Notes under the pieces: generated by a model
The model's input: the letters and a program-made list of their open reading frames with translations, nothing else
Database searches by the model: none
What the model was told of the DNA's origin: nothing
Shown here: positions 33,959 through 42,454 of the stretch, piece by piece
How the letters are laid out: the number at the start of each line of letters is the position of its first letter
Position numbering within the stretch: position 1 is the first letter of the stretch
Source: Micavibrio sp. UBA2137
GTDB lineage: Bacteria; Pseudomonadota; Alphaproteobacteria; Micavibrionales; Micavibrionaceae
NCBI GenBank assembly: GCA_002328415.1
Contig: DCXL01000004.1
Span: 541,976-605,975, forward strand
DNA: 64,000 nt
Reading direction: 5' to 3'
Translations under genes and position numbers: made by a program

Positions 33959-36214
33959 ATGAGCGAGATACGTCGGATTCTAATTGTTGATGATGATTTT
34001 CAGGCCAATGGGAAAACAGATACTTTGTTTTCTAATTGTGGCGTGCCTGTCGAGGTGCGCATTGCGCGCAATAAAAATCAAGCGCTCGCTGTGCTTGATG
34101 ATTGGTTTGCCCAAGGACATCGTCCTAATGTCGTGACGATCGATGAAAATTCAGTCTTTATGAACAATGTCGTCAGCGATGTGGGGGTAGATTCCAGCCT
34201 TAAATCACTTGATAAAACGGCAGGCATTGAAGTCCTTAGCGCGGTCATCTCAAGATGTGAAGCTGAAGGTAAAAACTATGTGCCTGACCAGTTTTTCATG
34301 CATTCGCAAGACCCGATTAATTATCCTCCAAAATGCGACTACCCGCTTGGCACGCTTTATACAGAGGAACTTTATTGCATTAGCTGGTGGGGAGATTTGG
34401 AAGAGCGCGGTAATTTGCATGTTGATGGAGATATACCAAATAATGCAAGCCTTGAAGAACAGCGCCGCCTCAAAGCTAAATCTTACATGTTTTCGCCCCC
34501 TGCCAGTTTGCTGCGTGCTTATTGCAACCGTACATGGGGCACAAATTTTATTTTAGACGAAGATGAATACGAAGACACATATGTCAGGCCCGAACGTCTA
34601 AAACTGAACGAACTTGTCCGCATGTATGACAGCCAGTTGATTTCACTAGAAACACTCTTCTCCTACTATGAGCCACAAAAACGTGCCTTTGAAGAACGTG
34701 TCATTTTAAATGGAAAACCCAAAATGTCGGGCGTCCAATTCGTGGATAGCGCGGGTGATTCCATGGCAGGGCGTTTGGCCTTTACCCATGCAGACATTAA
34801 TAAACTTAAACAAGAGTATCCGCAGGATAAAATCATCCTTTTTGCCAATGAATATACTACTGAAATTGGTGCGCTCCTCCCCCTTGTTGATGGCTTTATC
34901 CTGATAGGTAAAGGGCGCGAGCATTTAAAAACCCTCGCCGAGAACAATAACAAAGCCTGTGTGCTGAACTACACACCTATTGAACAAAGCGCCGAGTTTC
35001 GTATCGGACACAAAAGCGTTTCTTATTCAGGGATATTTAATGCGACTGCCAAACCCACAGGAATTCATGATTTGGAATGTGGTCATATTGTGACTCTCGA
35101 TACAGTTGAGGGGCGCGTTTACCCAGCGGAACTTCCACTTAAATCCAGTATGGATGTTGATAAGACGTGCGTTGAACGTTTCATGGAATTGGCCAACACA
35201 GCACGCGCCTATGGGAACACTAAAATTCATGCTAATGCCGATAATGAAACCGCCATTGCAAAGGCGCTTAAAGATGGCGCAGAGGCCATAGGTTTGGTGC
35301 GTACGGAGCATATGCTGATGTTTGAAGGGCGTCGTCCCTATTATTTGAAGCTTGCACTTCTTTCACAAGATGAGGGCGAGGTTTCCAAAGCACTTTCCAA
35401 ATTAAAAGCTTTGCACATTGAAGATTTACAACAAATTTTTCAGCAAGGGGCAACAACACCTATTAAAGTGCGCTTGTTTGATGCACCCGCGTCTGAATTC
35501 CTCACAGATGCTGAATGCGCTCAATTACGTGCTGATGTTGGTGCGACTAATATGCGTGGTGCACAATTAGCCGCTCAAAAGCCAAGCTTCTACCAGATGC
35601 AAATTGAAAGCATTTTTGCAGCCGCTGAGCTTTCAGCGCATGGCGGTCATGTCGAAATCATGGTGCCCCTTATCCGCTCTGTTGACGAGGTCCTTAAATA
35701 TAAGGAAAGCGTAGCGGCTGCAGCCCGATTTGCAGAACTGCCTTATGAATATGGTGTCATGATTGAAACATTAGACGCTTATGAGCAAATAGAAGACATT
35801 GCCGCTCATGTTGATTTTATCAGTATTGGTTCGGGTGATTTTATGTCCGAAATTATGGGTGGCGTTCCACGCGATGATTACGAGGGAATTGACGAATGGA
35901 AAATTGCCAATGGCATTACAGTTAACCCCTTTGATTATATGACACAGCCATTGGCCGAAAAAGTAATTGATCTGGTCGCTCGTGCCCGCGAGGCAAACCC
36001 CAACATCAAAATTTCCATTTGTGGACAGCAAGCCGGGAAAGATTATCAAACCATCAAACTTGCAACCGAATTGAGCATGGATGCCGTATCCGTGCCTGCG
36101 CGCGCCATTAAACAGGTGCAAGTTGATATGGCACATGTAATCGCCACATCACATAGTATAAATATGGAAGACACCCCTCAACAACATGCCCAGCCCGCTC
36201 AGGAGCTCATCTAA
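33959..36214 (+). CDS. Receiver-like domain fused to a PPDK-type phosphohistidine/PEP-binding enzyme lacking ATP-grasp
   Basis: A 751-residue fusion. Residues 1-120 resemble a response-regulator receiver: IRRILIVDDDF gives the acidic pocket (Asp11-13) and VVTIDENS gives a candidate phospho-Asp62. Residues 290-395 align with the swivelling domain of pyruvate phosphate dikinase; His322 in GKGREHLKTLA takes the place of the phosphohistidine (TSHAA), and GHIVTLDTVEGRVY matches its last strands. Residues 420-725 are the PEP-binding barrel: GLVRTEHMLM, VRLFDAPASEFL, MRGAQL, VEIMVP, and Cys688 in ISICGQQAG at the position of the acid Cys. The N-terminal ATP-grasp domain is absent. GTNDLTQ has become GSGDFMS. 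It is probably a regulatory or phosphotransfer enzyme. It forms an operon with the following deaminase-like gene (1-bp gap). Confidence 0.8.
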   Translation: MSEIRRILIVDDDFQANGKTDTLFSNCGVPVEVRIARNKNQALAVLDDWFAQGHRPNVVTIDENSVFMNNVVSDVGVDSSLKSLDKTAGIEVLSAVISRCEAEGKNYVPDQFFMHSQDPINYPPKCDYPLGTLYTEELYCISWWGDLEERGNLHVDGDIPNNASLEEQRRLKAKSYMFSPPASLLRAYCNRTWGTNFILDEDEYEDTYVRPERLKLNELVRMYDSQLISLETLFSYYEPQKRAFEERVILNGKPKMSGVQFVDSAGDSMAGRLAFTHADINKLKQEYPQDKIILFANEYTTEIGALLPLVDGFILIGKGREHLKTLAENNNKACVLNYTPIEQSAEFRIGHKSVSYSGIFNATAKPTGIHDLECGHIVTLDTVEGRVYPAELPLKSSMDVDKTCVERFMELANTARAYGNTKIHANADNETAIAKALKDGAEAIGLVRTEHMLMFEGRRPYYLKLALLSQDEGEVSKALSKLKALHIEDLQQIFQQGATTPIKVRLFDAPASEFLTDAECAQLRADVGATNMRGAQLAAQKPSFYQMQIESIFAAAELSAHGGHVEIMVPLIRSVDEVLKYKESVAAAARFAELPYEYGVMIETLDAYEQIEDIAAHVDFISIGSGDFMSEIMGGVPRDDYEGIDEWKIANGITVNPFDYMTQPLAEKVIDLVARAREANPNIKISICGQQAGKDYQTIKLATELSMDAVSVPARAIKQVQVDMAHVIATSHSINMEDTPQQHAQPAQELI

Positions 36215-36215
36215 A

Positions 36216-37358
36216 ATGACGGAAGCCACAAACGTAAAAATTCACCCTGTGTCGCATGATTTACCCAAGGCGGAAATGCACACCCATATCTCACTTGCAC
36301 TCTCCCCCAGTGACTTTCGTGACCGCGTTGAGCAAGGCCGTACGGATTTGGGATTTGGCTTTATTCAGGAACGCAATGCTCGATACTACCCTGATCTTTT
36401 TCATTTTCATTCAACATATGAACGCATGCGCAACCTGACACGTAATGGTGAGGAACTGGCACACGTCACTCAAACCTATCTGGAGACTATTGCCGACCAA
36501 GGAGCTATTTATGCGGAAGTGTCAAATTCATTCCGTGAAGGTGCTGATTTTGATGCACAGATGGAAGCAGTTGCAGAAGGTATAAAGCACGCTCAGGAAC
36601 GGACAGGCATAGAAGCACGCATTGTTGTGACAACCTTACGTGACCGCGGGTATGAATTTGCCGAACTGGCCGCCAAAACATTGGCCAAAAAATCCTTCAA
36701 TAAAGTTGCAGCCTTTGGTTTGGTCGGAGATGAGTTATGTGATTCACTGGCTGATTATAAGCAAGCCCTCGACATTGCCTTTCACGAGGCAGGTCTTGGC
36801 CTTGCTCCTCATGTGGCAGAACAAGATGTCCGCAATGCGATTGATTTTCTGGATATCGTACCAAAAGATATTGTTGAAGCAACGGAGGATGACCATCGTC
36901 GTTTACGTGTTGGGCACGGCTCGCTTATTCATGTGTCCTCTGAATTATTGCAGGCTTACGCAGAACGCAAGATCTGCCTTGAAGTGTGTCTGTCGGCCAA
37001 TAATCGCATCGGTCTTCCCCATGACACACGCGAACTTGAGATTGGACAAAAAGTTGCCAACCAAAATGGGGCATCTGTAACAGCTGATAACAAATTGCAG
37101 GATTACTTTAACAGTCTGGCCGACCACCCGCTTCCCATATTTGAGGAACGTGGCATTCCTGTTGTGCTTGGCTCGGACAATCCATTATTACTGAATACAA
37201 ACATTGCCAAGGAATACTCACTGGCGGTGGCCAAGGCTGGCTATGCGGGCGACCCTCTAGAGTTCACTAAAACGGCAGTTGAATATGCCAATGTCGATTG
37301 GGAAACACGCGAAAGTCTACGTCGCCAAATCGCAAAATACGAGATGTTAAGGCATTAA
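36216..37358 (+). CDS. Adenosine-deaminase-like amidohydrolase
   Basis: A 380-residue TIM-barrel metal hydrolase. LPKAEMHTH (His22, His24) matches the LPKxELHxH start of adenosine deaminases. APHVAEQ (His199, Glu202) replaces the usual HAGE, RVGHGS (His234) matches the HGT region, and LGSDNPLLLNT (Asp321) replaces the SDDP motif, with Asn for the second Asp. All zinc ligands and the catalytic Glu are kept. The altered motifs suggest another substrate, such as adenine, a modified nucleoside or an aminofutalosine-type compound. It starts 1 bp after the PPDK-like gene, with AGGAG 11 bp upstream inside that gene, so the two are cotranscribed. Confidence 0.82.
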   Translation: MTEATNVKIHPVSHDLPKAEMHTHISLALSPSDFRDRVEQGRTDLGFGFIQERNARYYPDLFHFHSTYERMRNLTRNGEELAHVTQTYLETIADQGAIYAEVSNSFREGADFDAQMEAVAEGIKHAQERTGIEARIVVTTLRDRGYEFAELAAKTLAKKSFNKVAAFGLVGDELCDSLADYKQALDIAFHEAGLGLAPHVAEQDVRNAIDFLDIVPKDIVEATEDDHRRLRVGHGSLIHVSSELLQAYAERKICLEVCLSANNRIGLPHDTRELEIGQKVANQNGASVTADNKLQDYFNSLADHPLPIFEERGIPVVLGSDNPLLLNTNIAKEYSLAVAKAGYAGDPLEFTKTAVEYANVDWETRESLRRQIAKYEMLRH

Positions 37359-37361
37359 AAA

Positions 37362-38075
37362 TTAGGCTGTAAGACGTTGCAAATAACTGTTCTGCTCTTC
37401 TACTAGGGTCACACGTTCTTCATACGTCACACGAAGATGCGCTAATTCTGCATAAGCACCATCTAACGCTTCAGAAGGAAAGCATCTTCTCAAAACGCGC
37501 ACCATACTTATCATTTCATCTAACTCCCAAATATTTGCTTTGGAAAATGGAAATTCTTTATTTTCTGAATTATCATAATACCAGCCTGTCAAAACTCGTC
37601 TTTCAAAATCAAAATGACGCATATCACCTTCACATTGCTCAACAAAAAGACCATTTCTAAAAATACGTTGAGATCCTTCTTTTAATTTCAGTATACTTGA
37701 ATCATTAAAAGATGATATCTCGCCTGATGCATAAGAAAGAGCCGCTCTCAATCTATCTTGCTTTTCTGATAATACAGACAAAGGCATGGGTTCTCTTCTA
37801 TGAAAAACGTTGCTCGAAAGCCTCTGCAACCATTGACAGCCAACATTTACAGCCTTTAGATCACGAGACTCTATTCCTGCTCGTATATCGGATAAATATG
37901 AAATTGCGTTGAGATAATCATCGGTTAATTCTTTAGCCCCTTGACTCGCCACACTAAAAACCAATGACAACACCATACCTCGTGTAAAGACAGGCGACCT
38001 AAGATGCTCTTCAACCTGTTGGAGCTTTATAGATAATTCTTCTAATGTTTGTGTTGTATTAAAACTATTACGCAT
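37362..38075 (-). CDS. Hypothetical helical protein, 237 aa
   Basis: I do not recognise this protein. The sequence is all-helical and charged, with heptad-like stretches at the start (TLEELSIKLQQVEEHL) and the end (YAELAHLRVTYEERVTLVEE), so coiled-coil pairing is likely. There is no signal peptide or motif. It is visibly more AT-rich than its neighbours. Its stop lies 4 bp from the convergent deaminase gene. A weak purine-rich ribosome site (AGGAGACA) precedes the ATG. It is followed upstream by another unknown minus-strand gene, 64 bp away, that may share its promoter. Confidence 0.6.
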   Translation of the reverse strand: MRNSFNTTQTLEELSIKLQQVEEHLRSPVFTRGMVLSLVFSVASQGAKELTDDYLNAISYLSDIRAGIESRDLKAVNVGCQWLQRLSSNVFHRREPMPLSVLSEKQDRLRAALSYASGEISSFNDSSILKLKEGSQRIFRNGLFVEQCEGDMRHFDFERRVLTGWYYDNSENKEFPFSKANIWELDEMISMVRVLRRCFPSEALDGAYAELAHLRVTYEERVTLVEEQNSYLQRLTA

Positions 38076-38139
38076 AAATTGTCTCCTGAAAATCGTTCAG
38101 CAGAATAACAATTTAAATAATTATGTCAATATTTTTATG

Positions 38140-38874
38140 TCAATTTACACGTAATTGTTTTACATCTTCAGGGAGTGCTATCAAGCGTGGACATCCCTGT
38201 GCAGCGTGCCTAACATTTATAGGCAGATATGTTGATTGCTGAACACGTGTCCAGATTTTGATACTGTCAAGATATTCAGCCCATTCATTTTCATCGAAGT
38301 TATTTGTAAATTCAAACAGTCTTGAAAGCGTCTCAGAGCTTGATTGAAATTTATCGAGTTCTTCATCTGAGAAGGCCCCCTCTGCGATACAATCCCAATC
38401 ATATCCTGCGTATGATTGACTTAAAAAGCCTGGGGGATAGCACTCACCAGTGTTCGTATCATATTGCCACTCCCCCTCTGTGAACGATGCAAATCTTAGG
38501 GAACGTCCTTTTTCAGGGCGCGTACGCTCAATTTCCATACAATCAGCAACAAACATAAGGCTGTAGGCAAAACGTCCATCATTGATAATATTCCTGCCTT
38601 CACAATAACGTTGTATGCACGCCCATGCCATTTCCGCTCTAAGATTGCGACCGTTTAGCTCTTCAAATCTTTGGACAATGTCTTGGCGGCTACGCTCAAT
38701 ATTGAGACGTAACTCAAAATCACGTTGAGCCAGCATCACGCGATGTGCTTGCATGCTAAAAGTTTCAGCAGATGAGCCTTCTGGTGCAGACGTGGCTATA
38801 CGACGAACAGCTTGCTTAAAATCTGCACGCAGAACGACACCGTCATCATCTCTTGAATAGTTTATTTTGCTCAT
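38140..38874 (-). CDS. Hypothetical protein, 244 aa
   Basis: I do not recognise this protein. The N-terminal half is helical and basic (RRIATSAPEGSSAETFSMQA, ERSRQDIVQRFEELN). The middle carries aromatic patches (FTEGEWQYDTNTGECYPPGF). The C-terminal part is acidic (FTNNFDENEWAEYLDSIKIW). There is no membrane segment. It is AT-rich like the gene downstream and may form a two-gene unit with it. The pair sits as an island between the PPDK-like operon and lpdA. Confidence 0.6.
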   Translation of the reverse strand: MSKINYSRDDDGVVLRADFKQAVRRIATSAPEGSSAETFSMQAHRVMLAQRDFELRLNIERSRQDIVQRFEELNGRNLRAEMAWACIQRYCEGRNIINDGRFAYSLMFVADCMEIERTRPEKGRSLRFASFTEGEWQYDTNTGECYPPGFLSQSYAGYDWDCIAEGAFSDEELDKFQSSSETLSRLFEFTNNFDENEWAEYLDSIKIWTRVQQSTYLPINVRHAAQGCPRLIALPEDVKQLRVN

Positions 38875-38944
38875 AAAAAGAAAACTTATTATGAAAACTA
38901 AAAGTAATCAAGATTAAATATCAGGCGTGCCGCAAATTAGCAGA

Positions 38945-40342
38945 TTAAATATGGATGGGGCGGCCATCAACCGCCAACGCTGCTTCCTTTACAACCTCGG
39001 CAAGTGTCGGGTGCGCGTGGCATGTGCGGGCGATATCCTCGGCTGAGCCACCAAATTCCATGATGACCGCTGCCTCATGGATAAGCGTTCCCGCCTCTGG
39101 CCCAATAATGTGAACACCAAGGACCTTATCGGTTTTCTTATCCGCCAGAATTTTGACAAATCCATCCGTTGCATTCATCGCACGGGCGCGACCATTAGCC
39201 ATGAACGGAAACTTACCGACCTTGTAGGCAACGCCATCGTCCTTCAACTGCTCCTCGGTTTTGCCAATTTGAGCAGCCTCTGGCCATGTATAAACAACAC
39301 CCGGAATAAGGTTATAATCAATATGACCTGATTGACCCGCTAGCATTTCAGCAAGCACAACGCCCTCTTCCTCGGCCTTGTGTGCAAGCATGGGGCCAGC
39401 AATCACATCCCCAATGGCATAAACACCCTCAGCGGATGTTTTGAATTTGGCATCTGTGACAATCCGACCGCGGTCATCGGTTTTAACACCGGCCTTATCA
39501 ACGCCCAGCTTATCCGTATAAGCCTTACGCCCAACAGAGACCAAAACAACATCACTTTTCATCTTCTCGACATCACCGCTCTTGGCTGGCTCGATCTCAA
39601 GTGTTACACCACCCTTGGCGGCCTTAGCTGAATTGACCTTGGTAGAAAGCTTGAACTCGACGCCTGCTTTTTTAAGGATCTTTAGCATCTCTTTTGAAAT
39701 TTCCTGATCCATGCCCGGCAGGATACGGTCGAGATATTCAACAACTGTGACCTTTGTACCCAAACGGCTCCACACGGCGCCCATTTCAAGGCCGATATAA
39801 CCACCGCCAATAACTGTCATTGTTTTAGGAACCGATTCCAGTTTTAGCGCACCTGTTGAGGATACAATCTGCTTCTCGTCAATCTCGACATTCGGAATGG
39901 AAACAACATCCGAACCTGTCGCAATAATAATATGTTTGGCCTTGTAAGATTGACCATCAACAAAAACAACACCCTTGCCTTCAAGTTTGCCCGCGCCTTT
40001 GAGCCAGTCGATTTTGTTCTTTTTAAAGAGAAACTCAATGCCTTGTGTGTTGGCCTGAACCACATCATCCTTATGTTTCATCATCGCCTTCAGATCGAGC
40101 GCCATTTTGCTGATTTTTACGCCCATTTTACCAAGGTGATGTTCCGCCTCCTCGTATTTTTCAGACGCCTGTAAAAGTGCCTTGGATGGAATACAGCCGA
40201 TATTCAAACATGTACCACCCAGTGTCTTACTCTTCTCGACACAGGCTGTTTTCATGCCGAGTTGCGCACATCGAATCGCACAAACATAGCCCCCAGGTCC
40301 AGAACCAATAACAATGACATCGTAATTTGTAGTTTCACTCAT
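38945..40342 (-). CDS. lpdA: Dihydrolipoyl dehydrogenase
   Basis: A 465-residue flavoprotein (E3) that reoxidises lipoamide in the pyruvate and 2-oxoglutarate dehydrogenase complexes. The redox pair is in GGTCLNIGCIPSKALL. The FAD-binding start is YDVIVIGSGPGGYVCAIRCA, the NAD-binding motif is VIGGGYIGLEMG, and the catalytic His-Glu pair is in CHAHPTLAEV. ATG at 40342 has GGATGAAA upstream. The E1 and E2 genes are not in the window. Confidence 0.97.
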   Translation of the reverse strand: MSETTNYDVIVIGSGPGGYVCAIRCAQLGMKTACVEKSKTLGGTCLNIGCIPSKALLQASEKYEEAEHHLGKMGVKISKMALDLKAMMKHKDDVVQANTQGIEFLFKKNKIDWLKGAGKLEGKGVVFVDGQSYKAKHIIIATGSDVVSIPNVEIDEKQIVSSTGALKLESVPKTMTVIGGGYIGLEMGAVWSRLGTKVTVVEYLDRILPGMDQEISKEMLKILKKAGVEFKLSTKVNSAKAAKGGVTLEIEPAKSGDVEKMKSDVVLVSVGRKAYTDKLGVDKAGVKTDDRGRIVTDAKFKTSAEGVYAIGDVIAGPMLAHKAEEEGVVLAEMLAGQSGHIDYNLIPGVVYTWPEAAQIGKTEEQLKDDGVAYKVGKFPFMANGRARAMNATDGFVKILADKKTDKVLGVHIIGPEAGTLIHEAAVIMEFGGSAEDIARTCHAHPTLAEVVKEAALAVDGRPIHI

Positions 40343-40545
40343 TTTTATTTCATCCACAGCTAATATTAGTAAAAAATAATCGTTATCTGACAAGAAGATG
40401 TAAAGCAACATAAGGAGTCGTTCAACATGAAAGGCAAAATAAATAATCGTATTTGCATAACAATTTTATTGACTCTTTAAGACACTTTCGGCTAGAAGAA
40501 GGCCACATACATCTTGAAACGCTATGCAGGGAGCTCAGTAAGACT

Positions 40546-41634
40546 ATGTCAAAACCAGAGAAGATTACAGAAACCTTCGAAAAGCACGGAGGGTTTCACT
40601 CTCTCGAAGATCCACGCGTTGCTAAAACGCGTCAAGCGAACGACGACGACAATGTCGTACCTCTCAGACAAAAATACCAGATTTATGATATTCCTCTCGA
40701 GGAGCATTTAGAGCGTACTGGTCTTGACCACCTTCCCCAAACACAAGTTATTCGTGATTGCTTGAATCATATAAAAGGTGATGGACTTGTTGAAGCTTAT
40801 CTCCGTGGTTCCTTCTCACTAGGGACAGCCGACCCTCTTTCAGATATTGATTTGTTCACTGTTGTTGAAATGGACAAGGTCGAGGATGTTCATAACCGTG
40901 TTCTGGAACTTCTGAATGAAAAATATCCCGTGATTGCAACATGTGCGGACAAGGTTGTTGCGGATTATGGTGGCATTGGATTTGTTTTTATTTGTGAAGG
41001 ACCGGAAGGTCCTTTTCAATTAGATGTGTATATGGCGATGAAAGGTGTCGCACCTCGTACTCATTTATTTGATTGTCCTCGTGTCTTCTCAGGCGATCCT
41101 GATTATTGCTGGATTGAAGAGAAGTTACGTAGTGATGAATTGCCGGTGAGAACAGAGCGTTTCATGAACAAGCACATGGGCCATGAGAGCAAAGAAGATC
41201 TCATGGAGTTCCACTTAAATGATTTACTTGTAATTTCATTCATGAGTGAAAAACATCTGAGCCGTGATCAATATGCACGTGGCCTGATGGATAATAATTA
41301 TGCCATTGAGGTTGTGACTGAAATGCTTATGACTTCACGTGGAGAAGCTACAATTCACTCATCGCTTTACGCTTGTGATAGCGTAATTAAGCAGGTGAGC
41401 GAAGGTGATGATCCTGCGCTTGCTTCATTTGCCACACGCCTTAAAGAGCTTCTTCCTGTTTCACCTTCACGCGAGAAAACAGCGGCACTTCTTGCACTTG
41501 GTAATGATATTTACGAACACAATATGGGGCAAACTCCTGAGCATCAGACAAAAATGGATCGCTATTTTACTGCTGTTGAATCTAAGTATGGTAATAAGGA
41601 CGGAAACGCGTTAGGTTCCGACCTGAAACTTTAG
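40546..41634 (+). CDS. Nucleotidyltransferase-fold protein
   Basis: A 362-residue protein with the minimal nucleotidyltransferase motif: GSFSLGTADPLSDIDLF gives Gly88-Ser89, Asp100 and Asp102, and FQLDVYM gives the third metal Asp160. A helical domain follows. The pattern is shared by aminoglycoside and lincosamide nucleotidyltransferases and by CD-NTases, so the substrate cannot be told. The ATG at 40546 is chosen; the frame is open from a TTG at 40453, and the extra 31 residues could be real. GGGAG lies 12 bp upstream. It lies 34 bp before a metallo-beta-lactamase-fold gene, and the two are probably cotranscribed. Confidence 0.72.
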   Translation: MSKPEKITETFEKHGGFHSLEDPRVAKTRQANDDDNVVPLRQKYQIYDIPLEEHLERTGLDHLPQTQVIRDCLNHIKGDGLVEAYLRGSFSLGTADPLSDIDLFTVVEMDKVEDVHNRVLELLNEKYPVIATCADKVVADYGGIGFVFICEGPEGPFQLDVYMAMKGVAPRTHLFDCPRVFSGDPDYCWIEEKLRSDELPVRTERFMNKHMGHESKEDLMEFHLNDLLVISFMSEKHLSRDQYARGLMDNNYAIEVVTEMLMTSRGEATIHSSLYACDSVIKQVSEGDDPALASFATRLKELLPVSPSREKTAALLALGNDIYEHNMGQTPEHQTKMDRYFTAVESKYGNKDGNALGSDLKL

Positions 41635-41668
41635 AATCAACGCAAATCTGAACTCAGAGGAAATTTTC

Positions 41669-42454
41669 ATGTCAGTAAAAGTAACTGTTCTTGGTAGTGG
41701 CTCTGCCTATGGTGTGCCCGTTATTGGTGGTGATTGGGGTAATTGTGACCCTAAAAACCCTAAAAACCGTCGTATGTCCCCCTCCATTCTTATCGAAAAT
41801 AATGGTGCAAAGGTCATGGTCGATTTTGGTCCTGATGTTAAGGAGCAAACATTGAAATTTGGCATCAGAGAGATTGACGGTGTTTTGTTCACGCATCCGC
41901 ACGCTGACCATATTACAGGGTGTTTCCATTTGCCGATGTATATGCGTTATTTCAGCAAAACAAAGAATTTGCCCCTTTTTGCAGACCGCGCAACACGTAA
42001 AGATATTGAGCGTGTATGGTGGTTCCAAAATGATCCTAAAATCAATGTTGAATACAGTGGTGAAGGTCGCCCTTACTGGCGCGAGATTTTGCCGCATGAA
42101 ATGTTGAATATCTGTGGAATGGAAGTCATGCCTATTCTTCAGCATCACGGAAAGATGGATTCTATGGGATACCGTGTCGGTAACTTTGCTTACTCGACAG
42201 ACTGGAATTCAATGCCAGAAGAAAGCTATGAATACCTACATGACCTTGATGTTTGGCTTGTCGAATGCGACAGCGAGACGCCAACAACGATGCACCAGCA
42301 TCTGGATCAGGTTCTTGAAATTATTGAACGCGTTAAACCTAAGAAGGCTTATCTGTGTCACCTTGATTTGACAATGGATTACGATACAATCTCTAAGAAA
42401 CTTCCTGAGAATGTAGAGCTTTCCTATGATGGTCTTGTTATTGAAACAACCTAA
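41669..42454 (+). CDS. Metallo-beta-lactamase-fold hydrolase, PhnP/RNase Z-like
   Basis: A 261-residue hydrolase. The N-terminal GSGSAYGVPVIGGDWGNCD followed by NPKNRRMSPS is typical of the alphaproteobacterial phosphodiesterase-like group. The metal motif is THPHADH (His76, His78, Asp80, His81). Further ligands are in ILQHHGKMDS, AYSTDWNS and LCHLDLTMD. PhnP relatives open cyclic phosphates, but the natural substrate here is not known. AGAGGAAATT gives a ribosome site. The stop lies inside the start of the next gene (29-bp overlap). Confidence 0.85.
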   Translation: MSVKVTVLGSGSAYGVPVIGGDWGNCDPKNPKNRRMSPSILIENNGAKVMVDFGPDVKEQTLKFGIREIDGVLFTHPHADHITGCFHLPMYMRYFSKTKNLPLFADRATRKDIERVWWFQNDPKINVEYSGEGRPYWREILPHEMLNICGMEVMPILQHHGKMDSMGYRVGNFAYSTDWNSMPEESYEYLHDLDVWLVECDSETPTTMHQHLDQVLEIIERVKPKKAYLCHLDLTMDYDTISKKLPENVELSYDGLVIETT

